Assembly (NCBI GenBank): GCA_007116765.1 | Contig: SKHV01000209.1 | Location: forward strand, 1-8,820 | Reading direction: 5' to 3' | DNA length: 8,820 bases | DNA from: Prolixibacteraceae bacterium | GTDB lineage: Bacteria; Bacteroidota; Bacteroidia; Bacteroidales; Prolixibacteraceae | Shown here: positions 1 through 5,219 of the stretch, in pieces | Layout: each line of letters begins with the position of its first letter | How positions within the stretch are numbered: the first letter of the stretch is position 1 | Translations under genes and position numbers: made by a program | Notes under the pieces: model-generated | The model's database searches: none | What the model was told of the DNA's origin: nothing | Seen by the model: only the letters and a program-made list of their open reading frames with translations

Positions 1-16
1 ACATGGTAATTATTTC

Positions 17-24
17 TAATTTTG
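17..24 (+). promoter_or_regulatory. Bacteroidota-type -7 promoter box upstream of tgt
   Basis: TAATTTTG is an exact match to the TAnnTTTG consensus used by the primary sigma factor of Bacteroidota. It predicts transcription starting near base 28 and a leader of about 25 nt before the tgt ATG at 53. The matching -33 element would lie before the window begins, so only half the promoter can be judged. An 8-mer of this composition can arise by chance in AT-rich DNA, but its position just ahead of the gene pair is right. Confidence 0.55.
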
Positions 25-52
25 TGCGTTTATTATATTTTAAAATTGTTTA

Positions 53-1183
53 ATGGAATTTGTACTCGAACATACAGCAAGCTCGTCAAGTGCGCGCGCA
101 GGTGAAATAAAAACTGCTCATGGCAATATTCAAACCCCTATTTTTATGCCGGTAGGTACTGCCGGTTCTGTAAAAGGGGTGCATGTGAAAGAGCTTGAAG
201 ATGACATAAAAGCTCAAATTATATTAGGCAATACTTATCATTTGTATTTGCGCCCCGGTATGCCGGTAATTGAAGCTGCCGGTGGGCTGCATAAATTCAA
301 TGGGTGGAATAAACCAATATTGACTGACAGTGGGGGCTTTCAGGTTTTTTCGTTGGGCGACATTCGTAAGCTCACCGAAGAAGGTGTAAAGTTTCAGTCG
401 CACATCGATGGTTCTTATCATATGTTCAGTCCCGAAAATGCAGTCAATATTCAACGTTCAATAGGTGCCGACATCATTATGGCCTTTGATGAATGCACCC
501 CCGGCAATGCCGATTACGACTATGCAAAAAAATCGCTCGAATTGACTCAGAGATGGTTGCACCGTTGTATGAATCAAATGGAAAAAACCAGTCCGCTTTA
601 CGGATATTCGCAATCGCTGATGCCTATTGTGCAGGGATGTGTTTACCCTGATTTGAGAAGGGCAGCAGCCGAATATGTGAAGTCGCTTAATGCCGATGCA
701 TATGCAATTGGAGGTTTGGCGGTTGGTGAAAAAGAAGAGGTAATGTACGAAATGATTGAGGTTGTAAATGCAGTACTGCCCGAAAATAAGCCCCGCTATT
801 TAATGGGAGTGGGTACTCCGGTAAATATACTCGAAGCAATCGATCGCGGCGTGGATATGTTCGATTGTGTAATGCCTACACGCAACGGACGTAATGGGAT
901 GCTTTTTACTAAGCGCGGAATAATAAATATCAGGAACAAAAGATGGGAAAGCGACTTTACCCCTGTTGATCCTGAGGGTACGTCGTATGTCGATCGTCAA
1001 TACAGCAGGGCCTATTTAAGGCACTTAATTATATCGAAAGAAATGCTAGGAGCACAAATTGCAAGTATCCATAACCTGGCATTTTACTTGTGGCTGGTTG
1101 GCGAAGCCCGTAAACAAATTCTGAACAATAATTTTAAATCGTGGAAAAACGACATGATAAAACAACTTTCGCTTCGCTTATAA
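53..1183 (+). CDS. tgt: tRNA-guanine(34) transglycosylase (queuosine biosynthesis)
   Basis: The enzyme exchanges guanine-34 in the GUN anticodons of tRNA Asp, Asn, His and Tyr for preQ1, a queuosine precursor, in the cytoplasm. The 376 residues are the usual bacterial length. Seen: TDSGGFQ with Asp92 (general base, Asp102 in Zymomonas mobilis TGT), FDEC with Asp146 and Cys148 (Asp156 and Cys158), GGLAVGE with Val224 (Val233, the bacterial preQ1-type residue), and DCVMPTRNGR with the nucleophile Asp271 (Asp280). The zinc site is degenerate: positions equivalent to Cys318, Cys320 and Cys323 are Gly309, Ser311 and Asp314, while the histidine ligand remains as His340. ATG at 53 is the natural start, just before the typical N-terminal strand (EFVLEHTASSSSARAG). 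The permease gene follows after 37 bp with no terminator between, so the two are probably co-transcribed. Family assignment is certain; activity without zinc ligands is inferred. Confidence 0.97.
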   Translation: MEFVLEHTASSSSARAGEIKTAHGNIQTPIFMPVGTAGSVKGVHVKELEDDIKAQIILGNTYHLYLRPGMPVIEAAGGLHKFNGWNKPILTDSGGFQVFSLGDIRKLTEEGVKFQSHIDGSYHMFSPENAVNIQRSIGADIIMAFDECTPGNADYDYAKKSLELTQRWLHRCMNQMEKTSPLYGYSQSLMPIVQGCVYPDLRRAAAEYVKSLNADAYAIGGLAVGEKEEVMYEMIEVVNAVLPENKPRYLMGVGTPVNILEAIDRGVDMFDCVMPTRNGRNGMLFTKRGIINIRNKRWESDFTPVDPEGTSYVDRQYSRAYLRHLIISKEMLGAQIASIHNLAFYLWLVGEARKQILNNNFKSWKNDMIKQLSLRL

Positions 1184-1220
1184 TTTTAAAAAAAGGAAAA
1201 TAGAATAAAGCCTGTAAAAT

Positions 1221-2312
1221 ATGAGATTTCAATTATTGAAAAAAATTGACTGGTATATAATCAGTAAATTTCTTGGCACATTTTTTTTTGTCATTGCGCT
1301 CATTGTAGGCATAAGTCTTATATTCGATATAAGTGAAAATATAGACGATTTTATTGAGAATGAAGCTCCACTAAAGGCAATAATATTCGATTATTACCTA
1401 AACTTTATTCCTTATTTTGCCAACTTGTTTAGTGGGCTGTTTACTTTTGTGGCTGTAATTTTCTTCACTTCAAAACTTGCATTCAATTCCGAAATAATTG
1501 CCTTGCTGAGTAACGGAACCAGCTATAGCAGGCTAATGAGGCCTTACATGCTTTCGGCATTAGTTATTGCTGTTTTTTCATATACTTTGGGTAACTTTAT
1601 TATTCCTCCGGCTAACAAACAAATGATTGAATTTAAGTATGAATACATAAATCGAAAATCTTTAAGCAGCGACCGCGATATTCACTTGCAAATTGAACCC
1701 GGAGTATACATCTACATTGAACGTTACAATATAAACGACGATTTTGGAAGGCGATTTACAATTGAACGCTTCGAAGATCAAAAGCTGGTTTCAAAACTCA
1801 CTTCTGATTTTATTCGCTGGGACAGAGAAAAAGAAATTTGGACAGTGACAAATTTCATTCAGCGCGATATTGACGGTTATGACGAAACAATTTCAAAAGG
1901 AACCCGTATTGACACCACGCTGGCAATGTCCCCCGATGATTTTAGGTCGCGCAAGGAAGACGTAGAAATATTGAACCTTTTTGAGTTGATCGATCATATT
2001 AACCTTCTAAAAATGCGAGGGGTTAGTGCTGTTGTGGAATACGAAATTGAGCGCCACCGGCGAACCGCAATGCCTTTTTCATCATTTATACTTACCATTA
2101 TCGGTGTGGCTCTGGCTTCGCGAAAAGTGAAAGGAGGCATTGGGCTTCATCTTGGTTTTGGGTTGTTGCTTAGTTTTAGTTACATCATGTTTCAACAAAT
2201 CACCAAAACATTTGCCTTAAGCGGCTCAATTTCGCCCTTATTTTCAATGTGGCTACCCAATATTTTGTATGCCATAATTGCCTTGTTTTTGTACAAATGG
2301 GCCTCGCGTTAA
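1221..2312 (+). CDS. LptF/LptG-family (YjgP/YjgQ) LPS-export permease
   Basis: This is an inner-membrane permease of the LptB2FG exporter, which extracts lipopolysaccharide from the inner membrane and passes it to the periplasmic bridge. The 363 residues show the family layout: an N-terminal amphipathic stretch (about 1-16), three membrane segments (about 17-36, 60-84, 108-129), a soluble beta-rich periplasmic domain (about 140-255), and three C-terminal membrane segments from about residue 285. The block ERHRRTAMPFSSFILTIIGV just before TM4 is the most recognisable family signature. I cannot tell LptF from LptG, so no symbol is given; permeases beside tgt in Bacteroidota are often called LptG or simply YjgP/YjgQ. 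A run of nine T at 1281-1289 encodes Phe21-Phe23 in TM1. There is no obvious ribosome binding site, as is usual in the phylum. Confidence 0.92.
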   Translation: MRFQLLKKIDWYIISKFLGTFFFVIALIVGISLIFDISENIDDFIENEAPLKAIIFDYYLNFIPYFANLFSGLFTFVAVIFFTSKLAFNSEIIALLSNGTSYSRLMRPYMLSALVIAVFSYTLGNFIIPPANKQMIEFKYEYINRKSLSSDRDIHLQIEPGVYIYIERYNINDDFGRRFTIERFEDQKLVSKLTSDFIRWDREKEIWTVTNFIQRDIDGYDETISKGTRIDTTLAMSPDDFRSRKEDVEILNLFELIDHINLLKMRGVSAVVEYEIERHRRTAMPFSSFILTIIGVALASRKVKGGIGLHLGFGLLLSFSYIMFQQITKTFALSGSISPLFSMWLPNILYAIIALFLYKWASR

Positions 2313-2347
2313 ATGTGCCGGGAAGTCTCGTGCTGTTATTAAGTCAT

Positions 2348-2406
2348 ATTTGTATTTGAATACTTATAGCATTTGTTCTATAATTTTATAAGATATAAAT
2401 ACAAAT
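2348..2406 (+). repeat. AT-rich interrupted inverted repeat, possible RNA stem-loop
   Basis: ATTTGTATTT (2348-2357) and AAATACAAAT (2397-2406) are perfect 10-bp inverted arms. Nested inside is a second perfect pair, CTTATA (2363-2368) and TATAAG (2387-2392), with a partly pairable internal loop between (a G-U wobble plus two A-T pairs) and an 18-nt apical loop. Transcribed, this would give one long imperfect stem at the 3' end of the permease message. It lies upstream of the carboxyltransferase promoter. No T-run follows, so it is not a typical intrinsic terminator; an mRNA-end stabiliser or a protein-binding site is possible. The pairing is seen; any function is inferred. Confidence 0.5.
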
Positions 2407-2523
2407 CAAAAGGAGAGTAATAGTGATTGACTAGCAGTATGTTATGTGTTATGGCATGGCTGTTTTTACGCTTTGCATTTGCTTAAAAGTACAATTGATT
2501 AAATGCTGCTCAGATAAAGTTTA

Positions 2524-2531
2524 TAATTTTG
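2524..2531 (+). promoter_or_regulatory. Bacteroidota-type -7 promoter box upstream of the carboxyltransferase gene
   Basis: TAATTTTG matches TAnnTTTG exactly and is identical to the box ahead of tgt. Transcription would start near 2535, giving a leader of about 60 nt that contains the small palindrome at 2575-2589. I do not see a -33 TTG at the usual 19-21 bp spacing; the nearest (2495-2497) is 26 bp away. The carboxyltransferase pair is therefore probably its own transcription unit. Confidence 0.5.
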
Positions 2532-2596
2532 ATTTTTGAAATTTTACCTGTTTTAATTTTTTTAGTAAGAACAAAGATTATATAAATCTCAATTTT

Positions 2597-4141
2597 ATGT
2601 CATTAAAAAGAAACATTCAGGAACTTCGCAGAAGAAAGATTGAAGTTCAAAAGGGCGGCGGCGACAAGGCTATCGAGAAACAGGCAGCCATGGGGAAGCT
2701 TACTGCTCGTGAACGCATTTTAGCCATCCTCGATGCAAAATCGTTTCATGAGTACGATTTGTTTGCTGAACACTTGGCCCGCGATTTCGACATGGATAAA
2801 AAAGTACTGCATGGCGATGGTGTAATTACCGGAACCGGAACAATAAACGGTGCGCCTGTATGCATTTATGCGCAAGACTTCACTGTTGCCGGAGGTTCGT
2901 TAGGCTTAATGCATGCCCGTAAAATTACCAAAATAATGGATCATGCTCTGAAAATGAGAGTACCCCTGATTGGCATTAACGACTCGGGTGGAGCGCGTAT
3001 TCAGGAGGGTGTAAACTCTCTTGCCGGATACGGAGAAATATTTTTCCGAAATACTTTAGCTTCGGGAGTGATTCCTCAGCTTTCGGTTATTTTAGGTCCC
3101 TGTGCCGGTGGTGCAGTATATTCTCCTGCATTAACCGATTTTGTTTTTGTGGTAGAAAACATTTCTAAAATGTTCATTACCGGCCCCAGCGTAATTAAAA
3201 CGGTTTTGGGCGAGGAGATTTCGATGGAAGACCTTGGTGGTGCACGTGTGCATTGCGAAGTTGCCGGTAACGCGCATTTCTATGCCAAAACCGAGATCGA
3301 ATGTTTTGAGCAGATTAAAAAACTGATTGAGCTTATTCCACGCAGTAACAGCGAAAAGGCAAAAAGTGTAGAACCTAAACTACCGCTCAAGAAGTACAAT
3401 ATTGAGAAAATTGTACCTGAAAATCCGAAGTTGCCTTACGATATTAAAGATGTAATTCGCTCGATTACCGATGCTTCTGAGTTTTTTGAAATCATGGAGC
3501 TTTATGCACCCAATATTGTAATTGGTTTTGGGCGAATGAATGGAAACACCTGCGGTTTTGTTGCTAACCAGCCTAAATATTTGGCCGGGGTACTCGATTG
3601 CGACAGCTCCGATAAAGCAGCACGTTTTATTCGTTACTGCAACGCGTTTAACATACCAATTATCACACTCGAAGATATGCCCGGATATTTACCGGGTATC
3701 GATCAGGAACACATGGGTGTTATTCGCCATGGCGCAAAAATTTTATATGCATACAGCGAAGCTACTGTGCCTAAAATTACCGTTATTATTCGCAAAGCAT
3801 ATGGTGGAGGCTACATTGCAATGAATTCGCGCCACTTGCGTGCCGACTTTGTATTTGCATGGCCAACAGCCGAAATTGCGGTTATGGGACCCGAAGGTGC
3901 AGCAAACATTGTATTTCGTAAAGAAATTATGGAAGCTGAAGATCCCGAAGCCATGCGCAAACAAAAAATAGAAGAATATAAACAGAAATTTGCTAACCCA
4001 TTTGTGGCTGCAGCAAGAGGTTATGTCGACGAGGTGATTGAGCCTATCGAGACCCGTTCAATGCTACTGCATGCTTTAAGTGTTTCTGAAAACAAATCGG
4101 TTTCAATGCCACGCAAAAAGCATGGTATTCCACCATTTTAA
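2597..4141 (+). CDS. Acyl-CoA carboxyltransferase subunit (propionyl-CoA carboxylase beta / methylmalonyl-CoA decarboxylase alpha type)
   Basis: This is the carboxyltransferase half of a biotin enzyme, moving CO2 between carboxybiotin and an acyl-CoA in the propionyl/methylmalonyl-CoA pathway. The 514 residues match the usual family length and contain both crotonase-fold halves. N-terminal half: MGKLTARERI near residue 32, DSGGARIQEG at 129-138, and GPCAGGAVYSP at 167-177, the first oxyanion-hole region. C-terminal half: EDMPGYLPG, the AYGGGYIAMNSR loop around residue 405, and AWPTAEIAVMGPEGA. Residue Ile407 occupies the place of Asp422 of Streptomyces coelicolor PccB, a position known to affect acyl-CoA choice. 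The C-terminal KKHGIPPF resembles ends I recall from Bacteroidota MmdA. The biotin carrier gene follows after 12 bp. Whether it carboxylates (with a separate biotin carboxylase) or decarboxylates (with a sodium-pump beta subunit) cannot be settled here, so mmdA or pccB would be a guess. Confidence 0.95.
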   Translation: MSLKRNIQELRRRKIEVQKGGGDKAIEKQAAMGKLTARERILAILDAKSFHEYDLFAEHLARDFDMDKKVLHGDGVITGTGTINGAPVCIYAQDFTVAGGSLGLMHARKITKIMDHALKMRVPLIGINDSGGARIQEGVNSLAGYGEIFFRNTLASGVIPQLSVILGPCAGGAVYSPALTDFVFVVENISKMFITGPSVIKTVLGEEISMEDLGGARVHCEVAGNAHFYAKTEIECFEQIKKLIELIPRSNSEKAKSVEPKLPLKKYNIEKIVPENPKLPYDIKDVIRSITDASEFFEIMELYAPNIVIGFGRMNGNTCGFVANQPKYLAGVLDCDSSDKAARFIRYCNAFNIPIITLEDMPGYLPGIDQEHMGVIRHGAKILYAYSEATVPKITVIIRKAYGGGYIAMNSRHLRADFVFAWPTAEIAVMGPEGAANIVFRKEIMEAEDPEAMRKQKIEEYKQKFANPFVAAARGYVDEVIEPIETRSMLLHALSVSENKSVSMPRKKHGIPPF

Positions 4142-4153
4142 TAAGTATTCAAC

Positions 4154-4486
4154 ATGGATAATTTAGAAGAAAAAGATTACGGCGAATTTCCAACTTTTTC
4201 GATTAGTAGTGGAATTTACCGTACAGAATTAACGCCAAAATATAAGAAGAAGAAACCTTGGATAATGCCTAATCCTAAGAAGATTATTGCCATTATTCCT
4301 GGAACTGTTCTCGATGTTTTTGTGAAACCGGGGCAAACGGTTAAAAAAGGCGAGGTGCTTTTATTGCTCGAAGCAATGAAAATGCAGAACCAGATACTCA
4401 TGCCTTTCGAAGGCAAAATAAAAAAAGTGTACGTAAAGCCCGACGAAATAATCAAAAGGTTACATGTGATGGTTGAAATCGCATAA
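4154..4486 (+). CDS. Biotin carboxyl carrier subunit of acyl-CoA carboxylase/decarboxylase
   Basis: This small carrier swings biotin between the CO2 donor site and the carboxyltransferase encoded just upstream (12-bp gap, same strand, surely one operon). Of its 110 residues, about 45-110 form the biotinyl/lipoyl domain: IPGTVLDVFVKPGQTVKKGEV, then EAMKMQN with Lys76 as the expected biotinylation site. The N-terminal 40 residues include a lysine-rich patch at 29-34 rather than the Ala/Pro-rich linker of many carriers, a form I recall from Bacteroidota proteins beside mmdA. The C-terminal turn is unusual: aligned to the family pattern G-D-x-V-x-x-G, residues 95-104 read KPDEIIKRLH, so both glycines are missing. 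It probably still folds, since the Lys76 hairpin is intact. It is not a lipoyl domain, because the AMKM motif is biotin-type. Confidence 0.93.
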   Translation: MDNLEEKDYGEFPTFSISSGIYRTELTPKYKKKKPWIMPNPKKIIAIIPGTVLDVFVKPGQTVKKGEVLLLLEAMKMQNQILMPFEGKIKKVYVKPDEIIKRLHVMVEIA

Positions 4487-4501
4487 GAAATCAGTAACAT
4501 T

Positions 4502-4540
4502 AGCTGCCCAGGAAATTATTTTTCGGGGCAGTTTTATTTT
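4502..4540 (+). terminator. Rho-independent terminator after the biotin carrier gene
   Basis: CTGCCC (4504-4509) pairs with GGGCAG (4526-4531), extended outward by a G-U and an A-T pair. Inside, GAAA (4512-4515) pairs with TTTC (4521-4524) around a 5-nt loop, TTATT. The stem runs straight into TTTTATTTT (4532-4540). The GC-rich base plus the T-tract make this the only convincing intrinsic terminator in the window. It starts 15 nt after the carrier stop codon and separates the carboxylase pair from the PAQR gene downstream. Confidence 0.85.
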
Positions 4541-4554
4541 GTAACGAATCCATT

Positions 4555-4562
4555 TATCTTTG
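4555..4562 (+). promoter_or_regulatory. Bacteroidota-type -7 promoter box upstream of the PAQR gene
   Basis: TATCTTTG is an exact TAnnTTTG match lying between the preceding terminator and the ATG at 4569. Transcription would begin around 4566-4568, leaving almost no leader. The box covers the TTG at 4560 that could otherwise be taken as an alternative start codon, which argues for ATG 4569 as the true start. The -33 region is not convincing: a TTTG at 4538-4541 sits only 13 bp away instead of about 20. Confidence 0.55.
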
Positions 4563-4568
4563 GCGGCT

Positions 4569-5210
4569 ATGAAACAAGCATTAAAACAACGCACTAAAGG
4601 CGATGAAATAGTGAACAGCGTAACTCATGGAATAGGTCTTGCACTGGCAATTGCGGCAACCGTGCTTCTTGTGGTGCGTGCATCGTTGCACGGAACAGTA
4701 TGGCATATCGTTTCTTTCAGCGTATTCGGACTGGGAATGATACTTCTTTATACTTCATCCACGTTGTATCATGGTACTTATAATCCACGTTTAAAGCATA
4801 AACTTAACAAACTCGACCATTCATCAATTTATATTCTTATTGCAGCAACTTATACCCCGTTAACTTTTATCTCTCTTAAAGGGCCTTTTGGCTGGACTAT
4901 ATTCGGAATAATATGGGCAATGGCTATAGCCGGAGTAATCTTCAAAATATGGTTCTATACCGCGAAACTCAGATTGCTTTCCACCATTTTATACATGGTA
5001 ATGGGTTGGGTAATTGTAATCGCAATAGTGCCGGTAATCCGAAATACTCCCTCAACCACACTCTGGTTTTTACTTGCAGGATGTTTAAGCTATACTTTTG
5101 CCCCGTTTTTCTATTTGTGGCGTTCGCAGCCCTACATGCACGGGGTATTCCATATTTTTATTCTTGGAGGAACAATTTGTCACTTTTTTGGATTCTGGTA
5201 TCTAATTTGA
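4569..5210 (+). CDS. Hemolysin III family (PAQR superfamily) membrane protein
   Basis: This is an integral inner-membrane protein of 213 residues with about seven hydrophobic segments, the normal size for the YqfA/HlyIII family. The conserved metal-site pattern of the PAQR superfamily is complete: Ser64-x3-His68 (STLYH), Asp83-His84 (LDHSS), and His191-x3-His195 (HGVFH). Eukaryotic relatives are adiponectin and progestin receptors, and the shared residues suggest a zinc-dependent amidase-like hydrolase; the bacterial members have no settled role, and the hemolysin name comes from an early Bacillus cereus report. I chose ATG 4569 over TTG 4560 because the TTG lies inside the predicted -7 box and the family N-terminus (basic, then EIVNSVTHGIG) fits. 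It appears to be a single-gene unit between a terminator and a convergent operon. Family is confident; function is unknown. Confidence 0.93.
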   Translation: MKQALKQRTKGDEIVNSVTHGIGLALAIAATVLLVVRASLHGTVWHIVSFSVFGLGMILLYTSSTLYHGTYNPRLKHKLNKLDHSSIYILIAATYTPLTFISLKGPFGWTIFGIIWAMAIAGVIFKIWFYTAKLRLLSTILYMVMGWVIVIAIVPVIRNTPSTTLWFLLAGCLSYTFAPFFYLWRSQPYMHGVFHIFILGGTICHFFGFWYLI

Positions 5211-5219
5211 TAACTCTTC

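Larger units (their letters stand above)
2313..2596. other. Intergenic region between the permease and carboxyltransferase genes
   Basis: This 284-bp, strongly AT-rich stretch has no credible gene. Its contents are an interrupted inverted repeat (2348-2406), a -7 promoter box (2524-2531), and a small palindrome, AGATT-N5-AATCT (2575-2589), ending 7 nt before the next ATG and so probably inside the leader of that mRNA. The longest tidy plus-strand micro-ORF I see is 2439-2486 (15 codons, hydrophobic), which I do not call. No clear terminator follows the permease gene; the inverted repeat is not followed by a T-run. Confidence 0.7.

Noticed and set aside
2411..2433. AGGAG followed by GTG ATT GAC TAG, a possible three-codon upstream ORF
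   Set aside because: Too short to mean anything, and it lies upstream of the predicted carboxyltransferase promoter, so it would not be in that mRNA.
2439..2486. 15-codon hydrophobic micro-ORF (MLCVMAWLFLRFAFA) in the intergenic region
   Set aside because: It is very short and the AGGAG-like sequence (2411-2415) is about 23 nt away, too far to serve it. Codon runs of this size are expected by chance; nothing else supports a toxin or leader peptide.
4560..4568. TTG start adding three residues to the PAQR protein
   Set aside because: The TTG is inside the exact -7 promoter box, and the ATG at 4569 fits the family N-terminus.
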